Assembly (NCBI GenBank): GCA_018065415.1
Contig: JAGHTI010000023.1
Span: forward strand, 1-55,693
DNA from: Candidatus Equicola stercoris
GTDB taxonomy: Bacteria; Bacteroidota; Bacteroidia; Bacteroidales; Bacteroidaceae
DNA: 55,693 bases
Direction of reading: 5' to 3'
Shown: in pieces, positions 41,746-51,526 of the stretch
Layout: every line of letters begins with the position of its first letter
Numbering within the stretch: position 1 is the stretch's first letter
The notes under the pieces: generated by a model
Seen by the model: only the letters and a program-made list of their open reading frames with translations
Databases searched by the model: none
Told to the model about the DNA's origin: nothing
Made by a program: the position numbers and the translations under genes

Positions 41746-42931
41746 ATAGTGATTCTGGTATCTTTTTTGTTGTTGTCAAACCTTTGTTTTTCATCTCTTC
41801 TAGACGATGAATGATGTTTCCTTTGCCCTCGCGCAGTTGGCCCATTCCTTGTTCATAAGTCTTCTGAGCAGTCTGCAAGTTGTTCCCCATTTTCTGAAAG
41901 GTGTCTGCAAAGGTAACAAATTTATCATATAGAGCAGCTGATGTGTTCAGTATTTCCTGCACATTTCTGTCTCGGTCTTCATTTTTCCACATCTGATTGA
42001 CAAGATGGATGGTAAGCATTAGATTGGTAGGATTTATAAGAACGATGCCCTTGTTGTAAGCCAATTGTCCTATGTTTGGCTCCTTGTCGAAAGCCAAAAT
42101 ATAACTACCCTCATTAGGTATGAACATCAGCACCGTAGGAACACTACCTTTAATGAGCTTATCATAATTCTTGTTTGCCAACTCTGTGATATGCTTCTTT
42201 ATGGAATCCACATTTGCTTTTGCTGCTCTCTCTGCTTCTTCTTCTGTCGTAGCATTCACATAGTCGAAATATGCTGTCAGCGACACCTTGGAGTCGATGA
42301 TGATATTTTTCCCGTCAGGACAATGCACCACCACGTCTGGTCGTAGATTGTTACCTTCTTCATCTTTCACGTTTCCCTGAATCTCGAAGTCTGTGCCTTC
42401 GCGCATATTAGAACTCTCTAAAATCTGCTCTAGCACCTGCTCTCCCCAGTCTCCTTGCACTTTTCCTTTATTCTTTAGGGCATTAGTTAGGTTGCGTGCA
42501 TCTTCTGACAATTTGTCGCTCTGCTTGACAATCATCTCAATATGCTCTTCTATTGATGTGCGGGTCTTTGTTGAATGTTCTCGTGTAGAGTCAAGAGCCT
42601 TCTTCATGTTTTCCAATTGTTCGCTGATAGGTTTTACAACCTCATCCATCTGCTCTCTGTTTTTCTTCTTCAGGGATTCGGCTTGTTCCTCTAATATCAC
42701 CATTGCTGTTTCCTTTACGCGATTACGTTCATCTTTTAGGCGCTCTTCGTATTCTTCCTTTGCTGTTTTTCGCATTTCCTTTTCCTCAAGGATGCGTCTT
42801 TCGTATTCAGTCTTGGTGTTCTCCAACTGATTCTTCAGCATCTGTGCCTCCTTGCGTTTGCTGATAGCAAAGACAACAACTCCAATGAAAGCCACTACTA
42901 CGATAACGAGAAGAATAATGATACCTATCAT
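41735..42931 (-). CDS. rmuC: DNA recombination protein RmuC
   Basis: N-terminal TM, coiled coil, KNKGKVQGDWGEQVLEQILESSNMREG...DVVVHCPDGKNIIIDSKVSLTAYFDY. Confidence 0.95.
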   Translation of the reverse strand: MIGIIILLVIVVVAFIGVVVFAISKRKEAQMLKNQLENTKTEYERRILEEKEMRKTAKEEYEERLKDERNRVKETAMVILEEQAESLKKKNREQMDEVVKPISEQLENMKKALDSTREHSTKTRTSIEEHIEMIVKQSDKLSEDARNLTNALKNKGKVQGDWGEQVLEQILESSNMREGTDFEIQGNVKDEEGNNLRPDVVVHCPDGKNIIIDSKVSLTAYFDYVNATTEEEAERAAKANVDSIKKHITELANKNYDKLIKGSVPTVLMFIPNEGSYILAFDKEPNIGQLAYNKGIVLINPTNLMLTIHLVNQMWKNEDRDRNVQEILNTSAALYDKFVTFADTFQKMGNNLQTAQKTYEQGMGQLREGKGNIIHRLEEMKNKGLTTTKKIPESLYEI

Positions 42932-43470
42932 AATGTGCGTTTTTTACGTGAAACAAATGCTATTAAAGGACTGAATATCATTCCAACAAAGATGTTTGTT
43001 GTCAACATGTTCATTGCCCAGTCAATAGGACGCATGATAGCAATCTGTTGAAGAATCATATCGCTTAGTTTACTTCCTTCATCAAGCTCTGTCAATATCT
43101 TCTTCATCTCTGGTTGCTCAAGAAATTTTGTATATTCCTCAGATACAAATCCATGGTCTAGGAATGCAAAGTAGGCGTAAGCTGCTACTGCTGTCAGTAG
43201 AGATGCAAATATCACCATCAATATTGTGTATAGCCATGCTTGTCCGAAGGTAAAACCATTGTCTTCACGAATCTCACGTGCAAATCGTTTTTCTCGTTTT
43301 ATCATGAAGATAAATGAACCAATCATCAGCAACATAGATACCATGCTCAACGACTCATATTTGAACTGTCCCAAAGTGCAAGCCATGGCAGCAATCCATA
43401 TAAGTCCAAGCAGCCCACCATCCATAGCCGCAAAAGCCTTTAACTGTTTATATTCTATAGGATTCATCAT
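42928..43470 (-). CDS. DUF4199-like membrane protein
   Basis: Four TM helices, FTFGQAWLYTILMVIFASLLTAVAAYAYF. Confidence 0.75.
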   Translation of the reverse strand: MMNPIEYKQLKAFAAMDGGLLGLIWIAAMACTLGQFKYESLSMVSMLLMIGSFIFMIKREKRFAREIREDNGFTFGQAWLYTILMVIFASLLTAVAAYAYFAFLDHGFVSEEYTKFLEQPEMKKILTELDEGSKLSDMILQQIAIMRPIDWAMNMLTTNIFVGMIFSPLIAFVSRKKRTL

Positions 43471-43602
43471 CTTGTGATACGTTGTAAATTTTTACCTAAA
43501 AAACAATACAAAAATACAAATAATTTCCGAAAATAAAAAGACTCCGAAACTTTTTCGCCTGAGCACCTACTGGAGCGCAAGAATGCAATTATTTTTGAAT
43601 CG

Positions 43603-44769
43603 TCAAAGCCTATGTTTGAAGTCCTCATAACCGAAACTTTTCCACAAAGTGGTGTTTGATGGAGACTCCTTGACGTAGATGTCCGGAAGTGGCATACCAT
43701 TGAAGGTGTTTGTTTTTACCATGGAATAGATAGCCATATCTTCAAACACCAGTTCTTCACCTTCTTGAAGTGGATGGTCGAACTCGTATAATCCTATTAT
43801 ATCACCAGACAAGCATGTTGGACCACCTAAGCGATAAACATTCCTTTTATCATTAAGACCATTGTAATCATCTGATAAGAATGGTTTTGCATGTTGTAAC
43901 GGTGGGGTGTAAGGCATTTCTATTACGTCAGGCATGTGGCATGCAGCAGATGTGTCAAGAATGATGTTGCAGATGCCATGTTCGTCTTGTGGTTGTATTT
44001 CTTGTACGGTTGCATGCAGTTCTCCGGCGTTTAATGCCACAGCTTCGCCCGGTTCCAGATAGACCTGCAAATGGTAATCGTCTCTCATGCGTATGATGCA
44101 ATGCTCAAGCAGGTCGATGTTGTAACCCTCACGAGTTATGTGATGACCACCTCCGAAATTTATCCATTTCATCGATGTGAGGTATTTCCCGAATTTGGCA
44201 ACAACGACATCCAAAGTCGTCTTCAGGTCATCGGAGTCCTGTTCGCAGAGTGTGTGAAAATGCAAACCGTCAATGAGTGACAGTAATGAAGGGTTGCATC
44301 TAATGGCATTTTCAAAGTCGCCCAAACGCGTACCTAGACGACTTCCCGGAGCGCATGGGTCATAGATGGCATGCCCTTCCTGAGTGGAACATTCTGGATT
44401 TATCCTTAGCCCTATCTGCAATCCAGCATCTTTTGCTTTACTTCCGAATCGTTCCAGTTGAGCAGGGGTGTTAAAGACGATATGATCACAGATCTGACAT
44501 ATTTCATCTATCTGATCTTCTCGAAAGAATGGGGAAAAAATATGGTTTTCACTTCCTTGCATTTCCTCATGACAGAGACGAGCCTCAAACAATCCCGAGG
44601 CAGTAGCACCAGAAAGATATTGACCGATAAGCGGATAAAGTGCGTAACAGCTGAAACATTTCTGTGCCAGTAAAATTTTGCACCCCGTGTCATCCATGAC
44701 ATGGCGTAGGAGTTTCAGATTCTTCTCTATCTGTTCCTTGTCAATGAGAAAATATGGCGTCTGCATCAA
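43603..44769 (-). CDS. nspC: Carboxynorspermidine/carboxyspermidine decarboxylase family
   Basis: TPYFLIDKEQIEKNLKLL..AQKCFSCYALYPLI...FGGGHHITREGYN...CLSGDIIG. Confidence 0.9.
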   Translation of the reverse strand: MMQTPYFLIDKEQIEKNLKLLRHVMDDTGCKILLAQKCFSCYALYPLIGQYLSGATASGLFEARLCHEEMQGSENHIFSPFFREDQIDEICQICDHIVFNTPAQLERFGSKAKDAGLQIGLRINPECSTQEGHAIYDPCAPGSRLGTRLGDFENAIRCNPSLLSLIDGLHFHTLCEQDSDDLKTTLDVVVAKFGKYLTSMKWINFGGGHHITREGYNIDLLEHCIIRMRDDYHLQVYLEPGEAVALNAGELHATVQEIQPQDEHGICNIILDTSAACHMPDVIEMPYTPPLQHAKPFLSDDYNGLNDKRNVYRLGGPTCLSGDIIGLYEFDHPLQEGEELVFEDMAIYSMVKTNTFNGMPLPDIYVKESPSNTTLWKSFGYEDFKHRL

Positions 44770-44772
44770 TTG

Positions 44773-46032
44773 CTAATCTACGAGCGTTGGATTCTCATCT
44801 ACTTTCCATGGCAATCCCCATTTGTTGAGGGCTTCCATATATGGGTCTGGGTCAAACTCTTCAACTGTGAATACACCTGGTTTTTGCCATAGACCATTCA
44901 TAACGAGTGATGCTCCAATCATGGCAGGAACGCCTGTGGTGTATGATATTGCCTGAGACCCTACTTCTTTGTAACACTCTTGATGGTCGCATACGTTATA
45001 GATGTATATTTTTCGCTGCACACCATCCTTTATACCCGTAAAGATACATCCGATATTTGTTTTTCCTACGGTACGAGGACCGAGCGATGCAGGGTCTGGG
45101 AGTAATGTACGCAGGAACTGTATCGGTACAATTTGTTGTCCATTGTATTCTACAGGTTCTGTTCCTAACATTCCCACGTTCTCAAGGCATTTCATGTGTG
45201 TGAGATAGCTTTGACCGAATGTCATGAAGAAACGTATGCGTTTGACACCCGGTATGTTTTTTGCGAGCGATTCTATCTCTTCATGATGGAGCAGATACAT
45301 GTCTTTTTCTCCCACTCCGTCAAAGTTGTAAGTGCGGTGTATTGCCATAGGTTCTGTTTCTACCCAGTGACCATCTTCCCAATATGAACCGTTGGCACTC
45401 ACCTCACGCAAGTTAATTTCTGGGTTAAAGTTTGTGGCAAACGGGTAACCATGGTCTCCTCCGTTGCAGTCGAGGATGTCTATTGTATGGATTTCATCGA
45501 AATAATGTTTTAGAGCGTATGCGGTAAATACACTTGTAACTCCAGGGTCGAAACCCGTACCAAGCAATCCCGTGATGCCTGCTTCTTCAAAACGCTTATT
45601 GTATGCCCATTGCCATGAGTAATCAAAATATGCGGTAAAGCCCTTTTCCTTGCAGCGTTTCTCATAGATGGCACGCCATTCAGGATTGTTTGTGTCCTCA
45701 CATTCGTAGTTTGCTGTATCTACATAATGAACCTTTGTCTTCAGACAGGCATCCATTATTGTAAGGTCTTGGTACGGTAGGGCTAGATTAAGCACTACGT
45801 CAGGTTTTACCTCTTGAATCAACGACACTAATTCATCCACGTTATCGGCATTTACCTTGAAGGTGGTAATCACAGAATCAGTTTTTCCTTCCAGCTTTTT
45901 CTTTATTGCCTCACACTTGCTTACTGTACGACTGGCAATACATATCTCATTGAACACATCCGAATTCTGTGCACATTTTTGAATGGCAACTCCAGCAACA
46001 CCACCACAACCGATAATCAATACTTTTCCCAT
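44773..46032 (-). CDS. Saccharopine-dehydrogenase-like carboxy(nor)spermidine dehydrogenase family
   Basis: MGKVLIIGCGGVAGVAIQKCAQN...LALPYQDLTIMDACL...GTGFDPGVTSVFTAYALKHY. Confidence 0.9.
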   Translation of the reverse strand: MGKVLIIGCGGVAGVAIQKCAQNSDVFNEICIASRTVSKCEAIKKKLEGKTDSVITTFKVNADNVDELVSLIQEVKPDVVLNLALPYQDLTIMDACLKTKVHYVDTANYECEDTNNPEWRAIYEKRCKEKGFTAYFDYSWQWAYNKRFEEAGITGLLGTGFDPGVTSVFTAYALKHYFDEIHTIDILDCNGGDHGYPFATNFNPEINLREVSANGSYWEDGHWVETEPMAIHRTYNFDGVGEKDMYLLHHEEIESLAKNIPGVKRIRFFMTFGQSYLTHMKCLENVGMLGTEPVEYNGQQIVPIQFLRTLLPDPASLGPRTVGKTNIGCIFTGIKDGVQRKIYIYNVCDHQECYKEVGSQAISYTTGVPAMIGASLVMNGLWQKPGVFTVEEFDPDPYMEALNKWGLPWKVDENPTLVD

Positions 46033-46063
46033 ATTATTATTTGTATTTTGTCATTTTAATATT

Positions 46064-46921
46064 TTAACTGTTCAAGGCAAGAAGGATTTCCCTAATTATT
46101 TTGCATGCTACTGCTGTCGATGCACCACTGGCATCAAGCATAGGAGCAAGTTCGGTAACATCACATCCCACCACATTAAGTTCTCTGCACACATACATCA
46201 ATGCCTTCCTCAACTCTTCAAAGGTTACCCCTCCTGCTTCTGGTGTCCCCGTGCCGGGAAACACAGATGGGTCAAGTACATCAAGGTCAACAGTGAGATA
46301 TACTGGTGTGCCTGGTGTAATGCTCTTAATGGCACTGTTCACATCATCAAGTGTAAACGGATGCAGGTCAGTATGTCCTTCATGTGCAAAAGTCCATTCT
46401 GCTCTTTCTCCAGAACGAATCCCGAACTGATGTATCTTCCCATCGCCCACGATGTCATGACAACGACGGATGACACAGGCATGTGACAACCCCACCCCAA
46501 GATACTCGTCACGCAAGTCGGTATGTGCATCAAAATGAATGATTTGTACTTCAGGGTATTTCTTGTAAACCTCACGGAATGTTCCCAAGGTCACAAGGTG
46601 TTCGCCTCCAATCATGAGGGGCAATTTTCCATCCTCCAATATCTCTGCAGTACGCTCCGAGATAGCAACCAATGCCATCTCTGACGACCCCATAGGGAGT
46701 TCAATATCGCCAGAGTCGAACACTGAAATGTCTTCAAGGTCGCGGTCAAGGTACGGGGAATACGTCTCAAGTCCGTATGATTCGTGCCTTATGGCAGCAC
46801 TGCCGAATCTGGCTCCGGGGCGGTAACTGGCTGTGGAGTCAAAAGGTGCTCCGAATATCACGATTCGGGAGTCATCATAATTAGCATCACAACCGATGAA
46901 AGTCTCTATGTTTTTTTTCAT
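46064..46921 (-). CDS. speB: Agmatinase/ureohydrolase family
   Basis: GGEHLVTLGTFREV, HFDAHTDLRDEYLG, SHACVIRR, TVDLDVLDPSVFPGTGTPEAGG. Confidence 0.92.
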   Translation of the reverse strand: MKKNIETFIGCDANYDDSRIVIFGAPFDSTASYRPGARFGSAAIRHESYGLETYSPYLDRDLEDISVFDSGDIELPMGSSEMALVAISERTAEILEDGKLPLMIGGEHLVTLGTFREVYKKYPEVQIIHFDAHTDLRDEYLGVGLSHACVIRRCHDIVGDGKIHQFGIRSGERAEWTFAHEGHTDLHPFTLDDVNSAIKSITPGTPVYLTVDLDVLDPSVFPGTGTPEAGGVTFEELRKALMYVCRELNVVGCDVTELAPMLDASGASTAVACKIIREILLALNS

Positions 46922-46923
46922 TC

Positions 46924-47787
46924 TTATTGATCTTCCAGTTCAACTTTTTCCAACATCTTCTCTACGTATGCAGGGAGTGCAAAACATCCGCAATGGAGAT
47001 TTGTAGTGTAATAGCGAGTTTCTATTTTCTTTGCAGTCCACCGTGCAACATCAATGTCATCTACAGGATGATACTTCTTTGAAGCAAAACCGAATAGCCA
47101 ATACCCAGAAGGGTATGTTGGAATATGTGCCTGATAGACACGGCTTATTGGAAAACTTTCCACTATACGCTTATGGGCTTTCTGCGTCTCAAGACGGTCG
47201 TCATCATAGAATGGCGACTGATGCTGATTGACCATTATGCCATCGTCTTTCAATGCCTTGTAACAAGAACCATAGAATTCACGGGAGAAGAGGCTCTCAC
47301 CAGGACCGTAGAAACCTGCAGAGTCAACGATGATGACATCGTATTCGCCCACGATGTGCCTGACAAATCGCAATGCGTTTTGGGAATATATCGTGACGCG
47401 AGGGTCGTCAAGTCCGCTTGCTGAAAACGGAAGAAACTTTTTCGCAGCCTCAACAACTCCGACATTCACTTCTACCATGTCAATACGCTCCACTTCTGGA
47501 TATTTCAGTAATTCACGCACAACACCACCGTCACCAGCACCAAATACTAGTACCTTGCGAGGATTGGGATGCACCGCCATCGGAATGTGAGTCATCATCT
47601 CATGATAGATGAACTCATCCTTCTCGGTCATAATGATGTAGCCATCAGCTGTGAGCACGCGACCATATTCAGGAGATTCGAAAATGTCAATACGATTGTG
47701 GTCGTTCTCCTCCGAGAAGATGTGCTTATCCACCTTTATTGAAAATTTCACATTCTCGGTGTGTAATTCTGAAAACCAAAATTCCAT
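46924..47787 (-). CDS. Spermidine synthase-like aminopropyltransferase family protein with noncanonical substrate loop
   Basis: MEFWFSELHTENVKFSIKVDKHIFSEEND...VFGAGDGGVVRELLKYPEV...IIVDSAGFYGPGESLFSREFY. Confidence 0.85.
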   Translation of the reverse strand: MEFWFSELHTENVKFSIKVDKHIFSEENDHNRIDIFESPEYGRVLTADGYIIMTEKDEFIYHEMMTHIPMAVHPNPRKVLVFGAGDGGVVRELLKYPEVERIDMVEVNVGVVEAAKKFLPFSASGLDDPRVTIYSQNALRFVRHIVGEYDVIIVDSAGFYGPGESLFSREFYGSCYKALKDDGIMVNQHQSPFYDDDRLETQKAHKRIVESFPISRVYQAHIPTYPSGYWLFGFASKKYHPVDDIDVARWTAKKIETRYYTTNLHCGCFALPAYVEKMLEKVELEDQ

Positions 47788-47805
47788 TTTTCAGTATCTT
47801 TATTT

Positions 47806-49266
47806 TTAATAAACGGTTGCTTCCTTTATGACGTTCAGTCTTTCAATCTTAGGGTCCTCAGGACCTGTCATCGAACATCCTTTCTCCTTTGCGTACATGA
47901 TGTAGTCGATGATTTCCTGAGTGATACGCTCTCCTGGGGCAAGGATAGGAATGCCCGGAGGATAACTCATCACGAACTCAGTACAGATTCTTCCCTCTGC
48001 CTCACGCAAAGGTATCATCTCTTCTTTCAGTGCATAAAATGCCTCTTGCGGACTCATCACAACCGAAGGGTTGATGTATTCATGGTCAAACATACCAGTA
48101 CGGTCGCGTTTGAAACGTCTGCGTATGTCGTATAGAGCACTCACAAGTCGTTCTATCTCCCTCATGCGGTCACCGATGGAGATGTATGCAAGTGTGTTGC
48201 CTATGTCACCGAGTTCCATCTGGATGTCATATTCGTCTCTCAACAGGTCATACACCTCAATACCTGCAAGCCCCACGTCAAGTGTGAATACTGTCAGCTT
48301 TGTCTTGTCAAAGTCGTATATGGAATCTCCGTTGATAAGTTCCGAACCGTATGCATAGAAGTCGCCAATCTTGTTTATTTCCGTTCTGGCATATTCTGCC
48401 ATCTCCACCACATTACGGAAAGCCTCCTTGCCGTGGAGGGAGAGGTTGCGTCGTGAGATGTCGAGTGAAGCGAGAAGCAGATAAGAAGCACTAGTGGTTT
48501 GGGTGAGGTTTATCACCTGTCTAACATAGCCGGCACCCACCGTTGCGTTTGTCAGCAGAATGCTGCTTTGGGTGAGGCTACCTCCCGATTTGTGCATTGA
48601 CACACAAGCCATGTCTGCACCTGCTGCCATGGCAGAGATAGGCATGTCTTCACCGAAATAGAAATGCGTACCATGAGCTTCATCCACAAGCACCAGCATG
48701 CCATGGGAATGGGCAAGTTCTACAATTTTCTTGAGATTGGAACAGATTCCGTAATAAGTAGGATTGTTCACAAGGATAGCTACAGCATCAGGATTTTCCT
48801 CAATAGCTTTTTCAATCTGTGAAATCTTCATCCCGAGAGCAATACCCAACCGATTGTCAACATCAGGATTGACGTAAATTGGAGTCGCCCCATTTATTAC
48901 AAGTGCATTGATAACACTTCTGTGTACGTTTCTTGGGAGAATGATTTTCTCTCCTTTCTTGGAAGCAGCAAGCACCATTGACTGTACAGCAGACGTGGTA
49001 CCGCCCACCATCAAAAAGGCATGGTCGGCTCCAAATGCTTCTGCAGCCAGTTCTTCAGACTCCCTTATCACCGAAACAGGATGACAGAGGTTATCCAAAG
49101 GCTTCATTGAGTTCACATCTAACTCAACACACTGTTTTCCAAGTAACTTTACCAATTCTGAATTTCCACGACCACGTTTGTGTCCTGGAACGTCAAAAGG
49201 AACAATGCGGTTCCTTCTAAACTCAACAAGTGCCTCATAGATAGGCGCGAAAGACTGATTACCCAA
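47806..49266 (-). CDS. Fold-type I PLP Orn/Lys/Arg decarboxylase (probable biosynthetic arginine decarboxylase)
   Basis: VPGHKRGRGNSELVKLLG...DEAHGTHFYFGEDMP...VSMHKSGGSLTQSSILL...SYPPGIPILAPGERIT. Confidence 0.88.
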   Translation of the reverse strand: MGNQSFAPIYEALVEFRRNRIVPFDVPGHKRGRGNSELVKLLGKQCVELDVNSMKPLDNLCHPVSVIRESEELAAEAFGADHAFLMVGGTTSAVQSMVLAASKKGEKIILPRNVHRSVINALVINGATPIYVNPDVDNRLGIALGMKISQIEKAIEENPDAVAILVNNPTYYGICSNLKKIVELAHSHGMLVLVDEAHGTHFYFGEDMPISAMAAGADMACVSMHKSGGSLTQSSILLTNATVGAGYVRQVINLTQTTSASYLLLASLDISRRNLSLHGKEAFRNVVEMAEYARTEINKIGDFYAYGSELINGDSIYDFDKTKLTVFTLDVGLAGIEVYDLLRDEYDIQMELGDIGNTLAYISIGDRMREIERLVSALYDIRRRFKRDRTGMFDHEYINPSVVMSPQEAFYALKEEMIPLREAEGRICTEFVMSYPPGIPILAPGERITQEIIDYIMYAKEKGCSMTGPEDPKIERLNVIKEATVY

Positions 49267-49307
49267 TTCCGATATTACTTATATTTGTTAGAGATTTTTT
49301 AAAGTTG

Positions 49308-49340
49308 CAAAATTAGTGCAAATCAAGGACAATGCCAAAA
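49308..49340 (-). promoter_or_regulatory. Promoter of the polyamine operon (TTTG / N20 / TAATTTTG on the minus strand)
   Basis: Plus-strand CAAAATTA (49308-49315) and CAAA about 20 nt further out. Confidence 0.55.
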
Positions 49341-49440
49341 TAAATTTTTATTTATTTTCTTTTATTGCCATAACACGAGCAAAATTCATTCTGCTGAGAT
49401 GTTATGAAAATAAAAGTAAAAACATTGTTTTGTAGGCATT

Positions 49441-49740
49441 GTCTTGATGTAGCCTAATTTCGGCGCAGCCAAAGTTAGCGCAAACCGAGTGCAGACAGTT
49501 TTTGTTTCTGTCTTGATGTAGCCTAATTTAAGGATGTGCATCCTTTCCTTCCTCCTCAATTCGGCAAAGTATAAACGAGTTTATCTCTGCTCTCATTTTG
49601 TCGTCAGTTAAGAATTTCATTCTTTTCTTCCTCCTCGTCTCAGCAAATCAAATAAATTTGTTTGCACTCCTCATTACGGGGCAAGCCCTATTCGTCGCAA
49701 GCAGAGATAGGTTAACATCTCTGCCGTCGTCAGTTCGACG
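49441..49740. repeat. Intergenic hairpin-rich repeat island with 20-bp direct repeats and two degenerate modules
   Basis: GTCTTGATGTAGCCTAATTT at 49441-49460 and 49510-49529; inverted repeats at 49530-49545, 49571-49584, 49610-49624, 49643-49665, 49701-49724, 49725-49740. Confidence 0.75.
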
Positions 49741-49757
49741 CAGTCAAAATTAGTGCA

Positions 49758-50153
49758 TCAGTCATCTAAAGAATTACTTATATCATCCGCATCGAAGAAT
49801 GTGAATACATGCCCAAAGCAACCTACAGATACTGTCTTCGATTTTCCTTCGATACTTATTTCTCCAGTACTGAATACGAAATAGTTACGTACTCTCAATG
49901 TTGACTCCACCACTGTCGTGAGTAGTTTTGAGGCAATGGAGCCACCAAGCAATGACAGCCCAATCTCCAAATTAGAATCCCCAATATTTTCTGAAATCTC
50001 CTTGCTCATAGACGTGTTTATTTCGTCCATGATAGCATTTTGATGAGCCTCCTTATCTGGACAAGTAACAACCGCAACAAGTGCCACTGCCACAACAATC
50101 AGTAATAATGTTATCTTGCTGTTCATTTTGTTTGTTGTTTTTAACTTGAACAT
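49758..50153 (-). CDS. Small single-TM/secreted protein, possibly DUF4359-like
   Basis: Likely start MNSKITLLLIVVAVALVAVVTCPDKEAHQNAIMDEINTSMSKE; third gene of the helicase/ATPase operon. Confidence 0.6.
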   Translation of the reverse strand: MFKLKTTNKMNSKITLLLIVVAVALVAVVTCPDKEAHQNAIMDEINTSMSKEISENIGDSNLEIGLSLLGGSIASKLLTTVVESTLRVRNYFVFSTGEISIEGKSKTVSVGCFGHVFTFFDADDISNSLDD

Positions 50154-50166
50154 GCTACAATTAAAA

Positions 50167-51522
50167 TTATTTCAATGCATCCCAATCGTCAGCATAGTTA
50201 AATGTTGAACAGTGGTTTCCTGATTGTGAATGTTGTTCTTCTGTTCCTCTAATACTTTCAAAGATGTCCCTAAAAGGTTTCATCTTGATATCATCATGCT
50301 CTGTACTAATAGCTAAACCATAAGCAGTTGAAAGAATTGGGCAAAGTCCTCTATCTATTATCTCTGCAATTTGTTCCATAGACTTTGTGTTCCATTCCTT
50401 TTCTGATATTTGTTTAATATCTCTATATCCATCGTATGTTTCTCGAAGTATTGGGAAGGTACTACCACCACCACAATAAACAAGAGGACGATTCTTTAAT
50501 GCGTCAAGTAGTCTGTCTTGGCGCAAACTTGTCTGACGCTTGAACTCTTGAGTCAATTTGTTTCGGATATTAAAGCAGACATTATTTATCTCATTTGTAA
50601 ACGTACTTCGTCTCTGATTATCTATCTCTGACTGATCCTTTACATTGGAATCATTATCCTGTCTTATTTTCTCGTCAGCATAGGTCAGATAATTCAGCCC
50701 TTTGCTCAAGGAGAAAAAATCATATACCTGTGGCACGCCGTTTTCAATCGTGAAGAAAGAAATATCAGTTGTACCTCCACCAATATCTACCATAAGGCTC
50801 ATACCTGTAGCTATCTTCTTTTGACTAATAAGTGGTTTAAGACATGCGTACGCTTCTGGAAACACAAGCAAACCATACTCTTCTTTTATGTCATTACTGT
50901 ATGCAACTAACTCAGTCTTTTCAACCAGTTGCTCATAACTTGCATCCAGAAACTTTTGTTTGTCGTTAGCAAAAACTTCCTCGACCAACTTATAAGCAGA
51001 CGCAATGATTCGAGTAGCTATTTGTTTTGCAGTAAATACATGACTACTATCTGTAGGGGCTCCCATTTGTATGGTAAAGTCCTGTCCAAATACGTCTTCC
51101 AAATCAAACAGAATGTAAGCGATATACCATACAGAGTAGTACATAGCCTGTTCCTGTGTCATGGATCTGTCTGGTGACGAAGTCCTGAATGCATCTTGTT
51201 TGAAGTATCGTATTATTTGACCATCAAAGTTTGCTGGCAGGTAACCATAAGAGAGTTTTTTGTCCTTACCAACTCCAATAATTGATGGTAAGGTATAGAA
51301 AGATTGATTGGCATCAGCCATAAACTTGACAAAAGTATAAGTGAGCTCCACACCACCTTTGCTTTCTATGCATACCTTGGTTTGGTGTGTACCAAAGTCA
51401 AGACCGACCGTTAACATCATTCCGTCTTGCTTAACAGAAGTCAGTTCACTTTTGTCAATGCCTCGGTTGCTATATTTAGAGTCTTTAGAGAAAATAGACT
51501 TTATGTAATTCTTAGCTTTCAT
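50167..51522 (-). CDS. Actin/Hsp70-fold ATPase lacking an Hsp70 substrate-binding domain
   Basis: Phosphate-1 VGLDFGTHQTKVCIES, phosphate-2 LMVDIGGGTTDISFF, adenosine motif VYCGGGSTFPILRE; ends after the ATPase region. Confidence 0.85.
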   Translation of the reverse strand: MKAKNYIKSIFSKDSKYSNRGIDKSELTSVKQDGMMLTVGLDFGTHQTKVCIESKGGVELTYTFVKFMADANQSFYTLPSIIGVGKDKKLSYGYLPANFDGQIIRYFKQDAFRTSSPDRSMTQEQAMYYSVWYIAYILFDLEDVFGQDFTIQMGAPTDSSHVFTAKQIATRIIASAYKLVEEVFANDKQKFLDASYEQLVEKTELVAYSNDIKEEYGLLVFPEAYACLKPLISQKKIATGMSLMVDIGGGTTDISFFTIENGVPQVYDFFSLSKGLNYLTYADEKIRQDNDSNVKDQSEIDNQRRSTFTNEINNVCFNIRNKLTQEFKRQTSLRQDRLLDALKNRPLVYCGGGSTFPILRETYDGYRDIKQISEKEWNTKSMEQIAEIIDRGLCPILSTAYGLAISTEHDDIKMKPFRDIFESIRGTEEQHSQSGNHCSTFNYADDWDALK

Positions 51523-51526
51523 CGTT

